From the NCBI RefSeq assembly GCF_001375595.1, contig NZ_CVJQ01000001.1, positions 496,001 through 560,000 on the forward strand: a stretch of 64,000 bases of DNA, written 5' to 3'. The notes beneath the pieces are model-generated. The model did no database searches. It worked only from the letters and a program-made list of their open reading frames with translations, and was not told where the DNA came from. The position numbers and the translations under genes were made by a program. The stretch's first letter is position 1. Each line of letters opens with the position of its first letter. The stretch is from Phenylobacterium immobile (ATCC 35973). GTDB lineage: Bacteria > Pseudomonadota > Alphaproteobacteria > Caulobacterales > Caulobacteraceae. Positions 16,717 through 25,823 of this stretch are shown here, one piece after another.

Positions 16717-17061
16717 ATGAAGATGATCATCGCGATCATTAAACCCAGCCGCCTCGATGCGGTCCTGGACGCGGTGACCGAGGCCGGGGCGTCCGGCCTG
16801 ACTGTCACCGAAGTGCGCGGCTATGGCCGCCAGCGCGGCAAGACTGAAGTCTACCGCGGCGCCGAGTACGAGGTGAAACTGCTGCCGAAGGTGAAGCTGG
16901 AAATCGCGGTGCCGTCCGACGTCGCCGATACGGTGATCGAGGCCGTCCAGCGCTCGGCCAACACGGGCAAGATCGGCGACGGCAAGGTGTTTGTCCTGGA
17001 CCTCGAACAGGCCCTGCGCATCCGCACGGGCGAACGTGACGCCGAGGCGATCGCCAACTAG
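16717..17061 (+). CDS. glnB: Nitrogen regulatory protein P-II
   Basis: The 114-residue protein is a trimeric PII signal protein that integrates ATP/ADP, 2-oxoglutarate and glutamine status. The T-loop GYGRQRGKTEVYRGAEYEV contains Y51, the uridylylation site used by GlnD, and the C-terminal signature is GKIGDGKVFVLDLEQALRIR. No glnA or amtB gene is adjacent, so GlnB versus GlnK cannot be decided from context. The modifying enzyme GlnD is encoded at 60249 of this window. GGGAG precedes the start. Confidence 0.93.
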   Translation: MKMIIAIIKPSRLDAVLDAVTEAGASGLTVTEVRGYGRQRGKTEVYRGAEYEVKLLPKVKLEIAVPSDVADTVIEAVQRSANTGKIGDGKVFVLDLEQALRIRTGERDAEAIAN

Positions 17062-17066
17062 GGGCG

Positions 17067-17771
17067 TTATCGCCTGCGAGGGGCCGCCGGGGTCTCGCCG
17101 AAGAGGTCCGTCGCCGCCGGCGCAGAGCCTCTCGCCGCCGGCGCGCTTGCGATCTGCGGCTCCGCGCGGCGGCTGAGCAGGAAGAGCGCTGACTCGCAAC
17201 GCCAGTTCTCCCAGGCCTTCTCCGGATTGATCGCCCGCGCCGGCTTTCCTGCGGTAAGCGCTGCGCAGGCGTCCACCCTGAGGTCGAGATCGCGAGCCAA
17301 CATGATGAAGTCGCGCAGGGTGCACAGGTGGATGTTCGGCGTCGACCACCACGGGTCGGGCAAGGCCCGGGTCTCCGGCATGCGGCCGGTCGACAGCAGC
17401 GACCAGCGCATTCGCCAATGGCCGAAGTTCGGCACTGAGACCACCGCCTGGTCGGCTATCCGCAACAGTTCTGACAGGACGTGCTTGGGCTCGCGCATCT
17501 GCTGCAGGGTCTTGGACAAGATTGCGTAGTCGAAAGCCCGGGTCGGGAAGTGGTCCAGATCGCGGTCGCCGTCGCCCTGGACCACCGCCAGGCCGCGGGC
17601 CAGGCAGGCCGAGACGCCGGAGGGGCTGATTTCCAGGCCCTGGCCGTCGACGTTCTTTTCCTGGCTGAGCAGCTCGAGAAGTTCGCCCTCGCCGCAGCCG
17701 ACATCGAGAACGCGCGCGCCCGGCCGCACCAGGCGCAGGATCTCCTGGAAGTCCTCGCGGATTCCGCTCAT
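17067..17771 (-). CDS. metW: Methionine biosynthesis protein MetW
   Basis: The 234-residue methyltransferase-fold protein has [17 protein letters not shown] near residue 21, then VDGQGLEIS and [16 protein letters not shown], the last being characteristic of MetW. The [15 protein letters not shown] segment is also family-specific. In alphaproteobacteria MetW works with MetX in homoserine acetylation for methionine synthesis, though its chemistry is unsettled. Its start overlaps the metX stop by four bases (ATGA), confirming co-translation. About 30 Ala/Pro-rich residues extend the C-terminus beyond the usual length. Confidence 0.93.
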   Translation of the reverse strand: MSGIREDFQEILRLVRPGARVLDVGCGEGELLELLSQEKNVDGQGLEISPSGVSACLARGLAVVQGDGDRDLDHFPTRAFDYAILSKTLQQMREPKHVLSELLRIADQAVVSVPNFGHWRMRWSLLSTGRMPETRALPDPWWSTPNIHLCTLRDFIMLARDLDLRVDACAALTAGKPARAINPEKAWENWRCESALFLLSRRAEPQIASAPAARGSAPAATDLFGETPAAPRRR

Positions 17772-18961
17772 GCCAGACCCCCAGACAACCCACGCGCCTG
17801 GGCGGTCGAGGCCAGGAATCCGCGCAAGGTCCGGTCCAACTGCGGCTCATCGAGGAAGAAGGCGTCGTGGCCCTTGTCGGTCTCGATTTCGACGAAGCTG
17901 GCGCGGCAGCCGGCGGCGTTCAGCGCCCGTACGATGTCGCGGCTCTCGGCGGTGGAATAGAGCCAGTCCGAGGAAAAGGAGAGCACGCAGAAGCGTACGT
18001 GGCGGGCCTTCAGGAAGGCTTGCGCCAACACGCCGCCATGGCCGCCCGCAAGGTCGAAATAGTCCAGCGCGCGGGTGATATAGAGATACGAGTTGGCGTC
18101 GAAACGATCGACGAAGCTCGCGCCCTGGTGGCGCAGGTAGCTCTCCACCTGAAAGTCGGCGTCGAAGCCCCACGACAGGCCGTCGCGCTGCAGTTCGCGG
18201 CCGAACTTCCGCTGCAGCGCGGGCTCCGACAGATAGGTGATGTGGGCGGCCATGCGGGCGACGGCCAGACCCTTCTCCGGCCGTACCCCCTCGCGGACAT
18301 AGGCGCCCGCGCGCCAGTCTGGATCAGCCATGATCGCCTGGCGGCCGACCTCATGGAAGGCGATGTTCTGCGCGGAATGCCGCGCCGCCGCGGCGATGCA
18401 CACCGCGCTGAACAGCTTCTCAGGATAGTCCGCCGCCCACTGCAGCACCTGCATGCCGCCCATGGACCCGCCGATCACGGCGAACAGCGTGTCGATGCCG
18501 AGGGCCTCGATCAGCCGGGCCTGGGCGCGGACCATGTCGGCGATGGTGATCACCGGGAAGGCCAGGCCATAGACCTCGCCGGTGGCGGCGTTGATGGAAG
18601 CTGGCCCTGACGAGCCCATGCAGCCGCCGATGACATTGGCGCAGATGATGAAATAGCGGGCAGGGTCGAGCGGCAGGCCTTCGCCGACCACGCGGGTCCA
18701 CCATCCGGGCTTGCCGGTGATCGGGTGGGTCGAGGCCAGGTGCTGGTCGCCGGTCAGGGCGTGGCAGACGAGGACGGCGTTTGAGCGGTCTTCGTTCAGC
18801 GTTCCATAGGTCTGGTAGGCGATCTCCAGCGGCGCAAGCACCGCCCCGGAGTCCAGCTTCAGACCCTCGGAATCTGGGAAACGCATCGTCCCGCCGCCGA
18901 GAGCGGGCGTGGCGATTGCAGCGGAGGTCGCGACCATGCCGCCTTGGACCGCCAAGCCCAT
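17768..18961 (-). CDS. metX: Homoserine O-acetyltransferase
   Basis: The 397-residue alpha/beta hydrolase-fold enzyme acetylates homoserine with acetyl-CoA, opening methionine synthesis. It shows [11 protein letters not shown], the nucleophile S166 in GGSMGGMQ and the C-terminal catalytic His in [13 protein letters not shown]. It heads a metX-metW unit. The start is uncertain: ATG at 18961 or the in-frame ATG at 18937, neither with an ideal ribosome site. The region upstream overlaps the 5' side of the divergent sixA gene and shows no SAM-II riboswitch consensus that I can recognise. Confidence 0.93.
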   Translation of the reverse strand: MGLAVQGGMVATSAAIATPALGGGTMRFPDSEGLKLDSGAVLAPLEIAYQTYGTLNEDRSNAVLVCHALTGDQHLASTHPITGKPGWWTRVVGEGLPLDPARYFIICANVIGGCMGSSGPASINAATGEVYGLAFPVITIADMVRAQARLIEALGIDTLFAVIGGSMGGMQVLQWAADYPEKLFSAVCIAAAARHSAQNIAFHEVGRQAIMADPDWRAGAYVREGVRPEKGLAVARMAAHITYLSEPALQRKFGRELQRDGLSWGFDADFQVESYLRHQGASFVDRFDANSYLYITRALDYFDLAGGHGGVLAQAFLKARHVRFCVLSFSSDWLYSTAESRDIVRALNAAGCRASFVEIETDKGHDAFFLDEPQLDRTLRGFLASTAQARGLSGGLA

Positions 18962-19073
18962 TCCCTGTCAATGGTTTCGCAAGGCGGGGTTTCCCATGAG
19001 GCGGGGCTTCGCAGGGCGCGCGGGCGTCGCTATGGAGGTGGACCCCTACGGTGCGGGCCGCGACGGAAGCGAG

Positions 19074-19562
19074 ATGAACCGGCTGATCCTCATGCGCCAC
19101 GGCCAGGCCGAGAACCGTGCGACGGGTGGTGACAGCGCGCGCCGATTGACGGCGATCGGCGCCGGCGCTGCGGCCGAGACGGCTCATCAGCTCGCCGACG
19201 CCGGCTACGCGCCGGATCGTGTGCTGGTCTCCAGCGCCCAGCGCACGCGCGAGACGTGGACCGCCGCCCAGCCCGCCTTCCCTGGCGCCAAGGTTGAGTT
19301 CGAGGCCGCGCTCTACAACGCCGACGCTGAGACCGTGCTCGACGCAGCCGAAGCCGCCGAGGCCGCCTGCGTCATGGTCGTGGGCCATAACCCTGGCATC
19401 CACGACGCGGCGATGCGACTGCTGGTGAAGGACCCTACGCCGGCGGCGGCCGCCGCGCGCCTGGTCTCTGGCTTTCCCACCTCGACCGCCGCGGTCTTCC
19501 GGCTTAACCCCGACGGCACGACCACCGTCGAGGCGGTCATTTTGGGCGAGGCCCGCGGGTGA
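19074..19562 (+). CDS. sixA: Phosphohistidine phosphatase, SixA-like
   Basis: The 162-residue histidine phosphatase starts MNRLILMRHGQAENR, the RHG catalytic motif, and has the second conserved histidine in VVGHNPGIHD and the arginine in SSAQRTRETW. SixA-type proteins remove phosphate from histidine phosphotransfer domains; other small phosphatases share the fold, so the substrate is not certain. I place the start at 19074 behind GGAAGCGAG; frames open further upstream overlap metX and lack family similarity. The stop overlaps the next start (GTGA). Confidence 0.83.
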   Translation: MNRLILMRHGQAENRATGGDSARRLTAIGAGAAAETAHQLADAGYAPDRVLVSSAQRTRETWTAAQPAFPGAKVEFEAALYNADAETVLDAAEAAEAACVMVVGHNPGIHDAAMRLLVKDPTPAAAAARLVSGFPTSTAAVFRLNPDGTTTVEAVILGEARG

Positions 19563-19891
19563 GGATCTACAAGATTCTGACCCGCGCGGAGTGGGACGCC
19601 GCGCTTGCGGCTGGCGCCTTCGTGGGCTCCGGGGTCGATCTCGCCGATGGCTACATCCACTTCTCCACCGCGGCCCAGGCCCAGGAGACGGCGCGCAAAC
19701 ATTTCACCGGCCAGCCCGACCTCGTCGTCCTTGAGGTTGAAGGCGACGATCTCGACCTCGTCTGGGAGCCCTCCCGCGGGGGCGACCTCTTTCCCCACCT
19801 TTATGCGCCGCTTGATCCGGCCCTGGTGCGGGGTGTCACGCCCGCGCCGCTGGACGCCGCCGGCGCGCCGCAACTGGGACTCGGCTCATGA
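19559..19891 (+). CDS. DUF952 domain protein
   Basis: The 110-residue protein matches the DUF952 family: RIYKILTRAEWDAAL at the N-terminus, DGYIHFSTAAQAQETA in the middle and LFPHLYAPLDPALV near the end. The fold resembles ADP-ribosyl-transferase-like small domains, but no activity is established. It starts with GTG at 19559, overlapping the sixA stop, and its own stop overlaps pyrD, so sixA-DUF952-pyrD form one coupled unit. The family commonly sits beside pyrD in alphaproteobacteria. Confidence 0.88.
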   Translation: MRIYKILTRAEWDAALAAGAFVGSGVDLADGYIHFSTAAQAQETARKHFTGQPDLVVLEVEGDDLDLVWEPSRGGDLFPHLYAPLDPALVRGVTPAPLDAAGAPQLGLGS

Positions 19892-20928
19892 CCCTGCACG
19901 ATCTCGCGACGGCGGCGCTCCGCAAGCTCGACGCCGAAACGGCCCACGGCCTGGCGATCAAGGGGCTGATGGCTGGCCTGGGGCCCGTCGGCGCCGCGGA
20001 CGATGCGATCTTGGCCACGAGCCTGGTGGGTCTCGCCTTGCCCAATCCAGTGGGGCTTGCCGCGGGATTCGACAAGAACGCCGAGGCCTTCGCCCCTATG
20101 CTGCGCGCCGGCTTTGGCTTCGCCGAATGCGGCTCGGTGACGCCGGAGCCGCAAGTCGGCAACCCGCGACCCAGGCTGTTCCGATTGAGCGAAGACCGCG
20201 CCGTTATCAATCGGATGGGATTCAATAACGAAGGCCTCGAGATCTTCGCGGCCCGGCTTAGCCGCCGCGGAACTGGTGTGGTCGGCGCCAACATCGGCGC
20301 CAACAAGACCACCACGGATCAGGCCCTGGACTATGTGAAGGGCCTGCAGCGGCTGTGGGGCCTTTGCGATTACTTCACCATCAACGTGTCCTCGCCCAAC
20401 ACCCCAGGTCTGCGGGCGCTCCAGACCAAGGCTGCGCTGGAGGATCTGCTCGGCCGCCTCGCCGAGGCGCGTGACGCCCTGCCGATGTCCGGTCGCGTGC
20501 CGATCTTCCTCAAGGTCGCGCCCGACCTCGAGGCCGGCGAACCGGAGGCGATCGTCGAGACCTGCCTGACCTTCGGCGTCTCCGGGATCATCGTCTCCAA
20601 CACCACCGTCGCCCGACCGGCGCTGGCGTCGCCGCACGCGACGCAGATGGGCGGCCTTTCCGGCGCGCCGCTGCTCGCGCCCTCGACCGAGATGCTGCGC
20701 CAGTTCGCCCAGGCGGCGGCTGGCCGGCTGGCCCTGGTCGGCGTCGGCGGCGTCGCCTCGGGCGCGGACGCCTACGCCAAAATCCGCGCTGGCGCCTCTG
20801 CGGTGCAGCTTTACTCGGCCTTGGTGTTTGAGGGTCCGGGCCTGGTGACCCGGATCAAGCGAGACCTCGCCCAACGGCTGCGCGCCGACGGCTTCAGGTC
20901 GGTTTCCGAAGCGGTCGGGGCGAGCTAG
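19888..20928 (+). CDS. pyrD: Dihydroorotate dehydrogenase (quinone), class 2
   Basis: The 346-residue flavoenzyme oxidises dihydroorotate to orotate in pyrimidine synthesis and passes electrons to the quinone pool at the inner membrane. Class 2 features are the extended N-terminal membrane-contact helix, AAGFDKNAEAF, the catalytic Ser in NVSSPNTPGLR and the FMN-phosphate region VGVGGVASGADAYAKI. The start overlaps the preceding gene by ATGA. Length is standard. Confidence 0.96.
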   Translation: MTLHDLATAALRKLDAETAHGLAIKGLMAGLGPVGAADDAILATSLVGLALPNPVGLAAGFDKNAEAFAPMLRAGFGFAECGSVTPEPQVGNPRPRLFRLSEDRAVINRMGFNNEGLEIFAARLSRRGTGVVGANIGANKTTTDQALDYVKGLQRLWGLCDYFTINVSSPNTPGLRALQTKAALEDLLGRLAEARDALPMSGRVPIFLKVAPDLEAGEPEAIVETCLTFGVSGIIVSNTTVARPALASPHATQMGGLSGAPLLAPSTEMLRQFAQAAAGRLALVGVGGVASGADAYAKIRAGASAVQLYSALVFEGPGLVTRIKRDLAQRLRADGFRSVSEAVGAS

Positions 20929-20968
20929 CCCCTTCCTCGCCGGGACGGGCTGGATTAACGGGAGAGGG

Positions 20969-22444
20969 ATGGCTGACGAGCCCACGCCCAAGGATGAGCT
21001 GACCGCGTCGTCTCCTTCGACGCCGGAAGGCCGCGACCGGCCTCGCTTCTACTGGCCGGGCGGGCTTTCGGCGCGTCTGCTCACGCTCACCATCCTCTTT
21101 GTCACCCTGGGCGCGGCGCTCGCCTTGCCGCCGGCCATGGCGGCCTTCGAGCGGCAATGGCTGCTGGACCGCGTGCGGGCCGCCGAACTGGCCTCGCTCG
21201 CGCCCGACGTCGCGCCGGACCGGGTGGTGACCGAGCAACTGTCGGCCCAGTTGCTGCGCGGCGCCGGCGTCGAATGGGTGGCGATCCAGACGGACGGCAT
21301 GCGCCGCCTGGTCCTGCGTGGCCCGACGCCGCCCAGGACGCCTTATCTGGTCGATCTGCGCTCGCAGGCGGTCATGCCCTGGCTCGCCGCGCCGTTCCGC
21401 ACCCTGTTCGGCGGCCAGGACCGCCGTGTCCGCGTCGTCGCCGCCCCGTCCCTGCGCGAGGCCGAATTCATCGAGATCGTCGCCCCAGACGCCGGCCTGA
21501 AGGCGGCGCTGCTGATCTATCTCGGCCGCCTGGTGCTGGTGATCGCCTTCGTCGCGGCGGTGGCCGGCGTGCTGGTCTACCTGTCGCTCAACCTTTTTCT
21601 CGTCCGGCCGATGCAGCGGATCACCCACGCCATGGAGCGGTTCCGCGCGAACCCGGACGATCCGGCCGCGCGCGTCGACCTGTCTGGCCGCCAGGACGAG
21701 ATCGGCCGCGCGGAGGCCGAGCTGGAGCGCATGCAGGCCGACCTGCGTGCGGCGCTCAGCTCGCGCGCTCGGCTGGCGGCGCTTGGCGAGGCGGTGGCCA
21801 AGATCAACCACGACCTGCGCAACATGCTGACCAGCGCCCAGATCGCCTCGGAGCGGCTGTCGCAGCTCGATGATCCCAAGGTCCGCCAGGCCATGCCCCG
21901 GTTGGAGCGCGCGCTCGACCGGGCGGTGAAGCTGGCCACCGACGTCCTGACCTATGGCAAGACCGAAGAACAAGCGCCGCTGGTGCGCAGCGTCAAGCTG
22001 GCCCCGGCGCTCGCCGACGCCGCCGAAGAGGCGCGGCTTTCGCCCGACGGCGTGCGCCTGGTCTCCAAAATCGGTCGGGCCGACAAGGTCGACGCCGATC
22101 CCGAACAGTTGCACCGGATGCTCGCCAACCTGTTGCGCAACGCCCGTCAGGCGATTGAGGCTCAGGATAAGCGCGCGGCGCCGGGCCGCATCGAGGTCAG
22201 CCTGACCCATGACGGCCAGGCCAGCACCATCCGCATCGCCGACAATGGCCCGGGCGTGCCGGAGCGATCGTTGCCTCGCCTGTTCCAGCCCTTCGCCGGT
22301 TCGACGCGGCAGGGCGGCGCTGGCCTTGGTCTGGCCATCGCCCGGGAGCTGGCCGCGGGCCACGGCGGTGACCTCACCCTCGCCGAGACGGGCCCTGAGG
22401 GCGCCGCCTTCGAACTCCGTTTGCCGGACGCGCCTAGAACGTAA
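20969..22444 (+). CDS. Sensor histidine kinase (orphan)
   Basis: This 491-residue protein has two transmembrane helices (about 35-57 and 185-207) around a periplasmic sensing region. A HAMP linker with VRPMQRITHAMERF follows, then a HisKA domain with the phospho-acceptor histidine in KINHDLRNML and a HATPase with NLLRNARQAI, DNGPGVP and GAGLGLAI. The H-box NHDLRN differs from the usual HELRTP. No response regulator gene is next to it, so its partner is unknown. Its last 11 bases overlap the convergent ggt gene. Confidence 0.9.
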   Translation: MADEPTPKDELTASSPSTPEGRDRPRFYWPGGLSARLLTLTILFVTLGAALALPPAMAAFERQWLLDRVRAAELASLAPDVAPDRVVTEQLSAQLLRGAGVEWVAIQTDGMRRLVLRGPTPPRTPYLVDLRSQAVMPWLAAPFRTLFGGQDRRVRVVAAPSLREAEFIEIVAPDAGLKAALLIYLGRLVLVIAFVAAVAGVLVYLSLNLFLVRPMQRITHAMERFRANPDDPAARVDLSGRQDEIGRAEAELERMQADLRAALSSRARLAALGEAVAKINHDLRNMLTSAQIASERLSQLDDPKVRQAMPRLERALDRAVKLATDVLTYGKTEEQAPLVRSVKLAPALADAAEEARLSPDGVRLVSKIGRADKVDADPEQLHRMLANLLRNARQAIEAQDKRAAPGRIEVSLTHDGQASTIRIADNGPGVPERSLPRLFQPFAGSTRQGGAGLGLAIARELAAGHGGDLTLAETGPEGAAFELRLPDAPRT

Positions 22445-24170
22445 GAACCACGCCTTCGCGCCGGGAATCCGCGCCGCCGCGCAGGCCCTCCGGCGTCATC
22501 TCAATGCCCTGGATGCCGGAGCCTTCGGCCCCGCCGCCTGAGCCCAGCTTGACCCCCTTGGCGGCCAGCCCCGCCGCGACGGTGGGCGTGAACTTGTCGA
22601 CTTCCGCGCCGTAAGCGCCGCCGCGAGCGATCAGATTGGGCAGCTCGAGGGCGTCATCGACTGAGAGTCTCCAGTCCAGCACCCCCACCAGCGTCTTCAG
22701 GTTATAGGCCAGGATCGCCGAGCCGCCGGGCGAGCCGACGGTGACCACGAACTTGCCGGCCCCGTCGAAGACGATCGCCGGCGCCATGGAGGAGCGTGGG
22801 CGCTTGCCAGGCGCCACGGCGTTGGCCGCGGGCGCGCCGTCGGGATCGGTAGGCGACAGCGAGAAGTCGGTGAGCTGGTTATTCAGGAAGAAACCCCCGA
22901 CCATGCGGCCCGACCCATAGATGCTCTCCACGGTCGTGGTCATGGAGAGGACGTTCCCGTCGCCGTCGACGATGACGATGTGGCTGGTGCCGCCGGGCTC
23001 CAGCGTACGGTCTGGGCTGCGGACACCAGCGCCCTTGGGCGCGCCGGGCTTGGGCGCGGGGCCGGCCATGGGACCGATCAGGGCGGCGCGGGCGGCGAGG
23101 TAGCTCGGGTCGAACAGGCCCTCGACCGGCACATCGACGAAGGCCGGGTCGCCCATGTAGCGGTCGCGGTCGGCGTACATCAGGCGGCTGGCCTGCGAAA
23201 ACAGGTACCACCCCTGGACGTCGTTTGGGTGCTGGTCGATGTCGGTGTGCGCCAGCAGGCCCAGCCCCAGCTGCAGGGCCGGCCCACCCGAGGGCAGGGG
23301 CGGCGTGCACACCACATACACCCGATAGGGCCGGCAGAAGGCGTCGGAGACCTTTGGCCGGTAGCCAGCAAGGTCGGCCAGCGTCATCGAGCCCGGATTG
23401 GGGCCCTCGTGCAGGCGCTTGACGATGGCCGCGGCGACCGGGCCCTCCAGGATCGCCTTGGGGCCCTCGGCGGCGATTTTGCGCAGGGTGGCGGCGTAGG
23501 CCGGGTTCTTCAGCGTGTCGCCGGCGTCGTAGAGCTTGCCGTTGGCCTTGGTGAAATAGGCCTTTACGTCCGGCGCGCCGTTCTGTGGGAACGACCCGCG
23601 CATCATGTAGGCCATGCGCGGGCTGACGCTGAAGCCGCCGTCGGCCAGGCGCTCGCCGTCCGCGAACAGCGATGACCAGTCTAGCTTGCCGTGGGCCTCG
23701 TGGGCCATCTTCAGCATGGCGATGGCGCCTGGCGCGCCGGTGGAGCGACCCGAGAGGATGGCGTCCCCGAAATCCAGCGGCTTGCCGTCGGCGCCGAGAA
23801 ACATGGCGGGCGACGCGCCGGCGGGCGCGGTCTCGCGGCCGTCATAGGCCAGGGTCTTGCCGGTTTTGGCGTCATGGAAGGTCATGAATGCGCCGCCGCC
23901 CAGGCCGGAGCTCTGCGGCTCGACCAGGCCCAGCACCGCCTGGATCGCGATGGCGGCGTCCACCGCCGACCCGCCGCGCTTCAAGACCGCCAGCCCGGCC
24001 TCCGCCGCCAGCGGATTGGCCGCGGCCACCATGCCATGCGGCGCGGGCAGAGCCGCTTCGGCGACGGGCGCCGGCGGGGCGGACGGCGGGGTTTCCATCG
24101 TAGCGCAGGCGGCCAGCAGCGCGGCGACGGCGAGGGCGGAGGCGGACTTCAGGCGCGCGGCGACGAACAT
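22434..24170 (-). CDS. ggt: Gamma-glutamyltransferase, lipoprotein-type
   Basis: The 578-residue precursor of an Ntn-hydrolase cleaves or transfers the gamma-glutamyl group of glutathione in the periplasm. The N-terminus LAVAALLAACATM looks like a lipobox (LAAC, Cys near 22), suggesting membrane anchoring. The large-subunit motifs GGSAVDAAIA and SSGLGGGAFM precede the self-cleavage nucleophile Thr of PGGTSHIVIVDGDG; small-subunit SMTTTVESIYGSG and MAPAIVFDG follow. I prefer the ATG at 24170, since it gives the signal sequence; a frame from 24236 adds 22 residues. The 3' end overlaps the kinase gene. Confidence 0.92.
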   Translation of the reverse strand: MFVAARLKSASALAVAALLAACATMETPPSAPPAPVAEAALPAPHGMVAAANPLAAEAGLAVLKRGGSAVDAAIAIQAVLGLVEPQSSGLGGGAFMTFHDAKTGKTLAYDGRETAPAGASPAMFLGADGKPLDFGDAILSGRSTGAPGAIAMLKMAHEAHGKLDWSSLFADGERLADGGFSVSPRMAYMMRGSFPQNGAPDVKAYFTKANGKLYDAGDTLKNPAYAATLRKIAAEGPKAILEGPVAAAIVKRLHEGPNPGSMTLADLAGYRPKVSDAFCRPYRVYVVCTPPLPSGGPALQLGLGLLAHTDIDQHPNDVQGWYLFSQASRLMYADRDRYMGDPAFVDVPVEGLFDPSYLAARAALIGPMAGPAPKPGAPKGAGVRSPDRTLEPGGTSHIVIVDGDGNVLSMTTTVESIYGSGRMVGGFFLNNQLTDFSLSPTDPDGAPAANAVAPGKRPRSSMAPAIVFDGAGKFVVTVGSPGGSAILAYNLKTLVGVLDWRLSVDDALELPNLIARGGAYGAEVDKFTPTVAAGLAAKGVKLGSGGGAEGSGIQGIEMTPEGLRGGADSRREGVVLTF

Positions 24171-24319
24171 TCGGATCAGGCTTTCAGGCAAGGCGACGGG
24201 ACCGCGCCACCATAGCCGCGCAGGCAAGCGGAACAATGCGTTGCACGCGCCATGATCGAAGCGGGTTGAACCTTGCCCCGCGCCGCGCTAGATACCCGCC
24301 CCTTGCCGCAAGGCAGTGC

Positions 24320-24396
24320 GCGCCCGTAGCTCAGCTGGATAGAGCATCAGACTACGAATCTGAGGGTCGGACGTTCGAATCGTTCCGGGCGCGCCA
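24320..24396 (+). tRNA. tRNA-Arg (anticodon ACG)
   Basis: A complete cloverleaf can be folded: acceptor GCGCCCG/CGGGCGC, D-arm GCTCAGCTGGATAGAGC, anticodon stem TCAGA/TCTGA around CTACGAA with anticodon ACG, and T-arm GGACG-TTCGAAT-CGTTC. The discriminator G and CCA are encoded. The A34 should be edited to inosine to read CGU, CGC and CGA codons. The gene stands alone with no phage or integrase remains at its 3' end. Confidence 0.96.
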
Positions 24397-24451
24397 AATT
24401 TTTCCTGACATCCCAGGCCTGATAACCCGCTCATGCGGAGGCGGGCCTGAC

Positions 24452-24877
24452 TCAGCCGGTGGATCGCTCGAACATCGGTGCGGCTGTGTCGGCGTGCAGC
24501 GGGCTGGAGGTGTGCTCGTGGGCGATCCGCCACTCGGCGTGGTCCCCGATCAGAAGCCAGGTGAGGCGGTTCTCGATGGCTCTGAGCGCCGCGCCCGTGG
24601 GTGAGACGCCCGCATAGCGGACGATCGCCGAGACGACGACAGCTTCTCCGACGCTGTGGGCCTGGACGCCGTCGAAGGTGACGATGACACGTTCGTCGCC
24701 GAGCCCGCCCAGCCATCGCTCCAAGGCCGGCCGCCAGGCGAGGAGGCCGTCGTAGCGCCAGGCGGCCCAGGCGTCGAAGACGACGACGTCGGGGCTGTAG
24801 AGCGCCGCCAGCCCCGCCACGTCCTTGGCGAGGACCGCAGCGACATAGCGGTCGATCATCTGTTCAGCGGCTTGCAT
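24452..24877 (-). CDS. SnoaL-like / NTF2-fold protein
   Basis: The 141-residue protein begins MQAAEQMIDRYVAAVLAKDV, followed by ALYSPDVVVFDAWAAW, the pattern of SnoaL_3/YybH-like NTF2-fold domains that form a cone-shaped small-molecule pocket. Such proteins are isomerases, dehydratases or ligand-binding units; no activity can be assigned. I use the ATG at 24877; an upstream in-frame start at 24913 is less family-like. It converges on the tRNA gene 55 bases away. Confidence 0.75.
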   Translation of the reverse strand: MQAAEQMIDRYVAAVLAKDVAGLAALYSPDVVVFDAWAAWRYDGLLAWRPALERWLGGLGDERVIVTFDGVQAHSVGEAVVVSAIVRYAGVSPTGAALRAIENRLTWLLIGDHAEWRIAHEHTSSPLHADTAAPMFERSTG

Positions 24878-24957
24878 GGGCCAAGAAGGCCGCGTGGCGC
24901 TCCCAAACGTCAAGGGCGGCGAGCGTGACGCCGCCGCGGGCCGTGGCGAGGCTGCGC

Positions 24958-25713
24958 CTAGTAGTTGATCAGACCCTGCAACCCGCCGCTGGCCATGATC
25001 GACTCGCCGTTGATCACCCAGCCGCGCGGCGAGGCCAGCATGGCGACGACATAGGCGATGTCGGTCGCCTCAGGCACACGGCCGGAATTGTTGGCTTCAA
25101 TCGCGCGGGCGCCAAGATTATCGCTGCGCCGTTCGGTGAAGGTGAAGTTGGGGTGGACGGTGTTGACGCTGATGCCCTGCGGTCCCAGCTCGCCCGCTAG
25201 GTTGCTGCTCCAGGCGGTGATTGCGGCGTTGCGCAGGGCGGCCGAGTAATTGCCGGTCACCCGCATGGCGTGGCCGCCGATGTTGATCACCCTGCCCCAG
25301 CGGGCGGCGATCATATGCGGAGCGACCGCGCGCGCCATCCGCATGTAGCCCATCAGCTTGACGTTGAGGTCGGCGAGGATCGCCTCCTCCCGGAGGTCGG
25401 CGATGTTGCGACCGCCGCCGCCGCCTACAGACGCGGCGCAGTTGACCAGGATTTCGACGCCGCCCAGCCGGGCGACGGCTTGCGCCACCATGGCGTCGAC
25501 GGACGTGCGGTCGCCGACGTCTACGGTCAGGCCGATGACCTCGCCGCCGCCGCGCCCGCTGAGCTCCGCCGCCGTGGCTTGCAGGGCCTCGGCGCCGCGG
25601 GCGACGATGGCCACGCTCGCGCCTTCAGCGGCCAACTGGGCGGCGATCTGCTTGCCGATCCCGCGGCTGCCGCCGGTGACGATCGCGCGCTTGCCCTTGA
25701 GCTCAAGATCCAT
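24958..25713 (-). CDS. Short-chain dehydrogenase/reductase family protein with altered active site
   Basis: The 251-residue Rossmann protein has a normal cofactor motif (VTGGSRGIGKQ near residue 12, NCAAS in place of NNAG). The catalytic region reads VINIGGHAMRVTGNYSAALR: the Ser of the tetrad is Gly, the Tyr is present, and the Lys four residues later is Leu. It ends with the NGESIMASGG sequence usual for SDRs. Either it belongs to the SDR branch with relocated catalytic residues, or it is a non-classical reductase or binding protein. Neighbours give no substrate. Confidence 0.85.
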   Translation of the reverse strand: MDLELKGKRAIVTGGSRGIGKQIAAQLAAEGASVAIVARGAEALQATAAELSGRGGGEVIGLTVDVGDRTSVDAMVAQAVARLGGVEILVNCAASVGGGGGRNIADLREEAILADLNVKLMGYMRMARAVAPHMIAARWGRVINIGGHAMRVTGNYSAALRNAAITAWSSNLAGELGPQGISVNTVHPNFTFTERRSDNLGARAIEANNSGRVPEATDIAYVVAMLASPRGWVINGESIMASGGLQGLINY

Positions 25714-25823
25714 GTGCTTCCCCCGGTTCGGCCCTCATGACACGGGGCCCGGCAGGCAATAGGCGCCGGACCTTGCCGAGGCAAGCGTCGCGGGGGCCCG
25801 TGACCGCCTCGGCCTTAGACGAG

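Noticed and set aside
18962..19073. Possible SAM riboswitch upstream of metX, including two similar CCCCGCCT words.
   Set aside because: No SAM-II or SAM/SAH consensus pairing could be matched; the words are GC-rich chance repeats overlapping the sixA leader.
24320..24396. tRNA-Arg as an integration site for a mobile element.
   Set aside because: No integrase, no duplicated tRNA 3' end and no change of base composition downstream that would mark an island border.
24397..24451. Terminator after tRNA-Arg (CCCGC...GCGGG).
   Set aside because: The stem is only five pairs with a long loop and no T-run; too weak to list.
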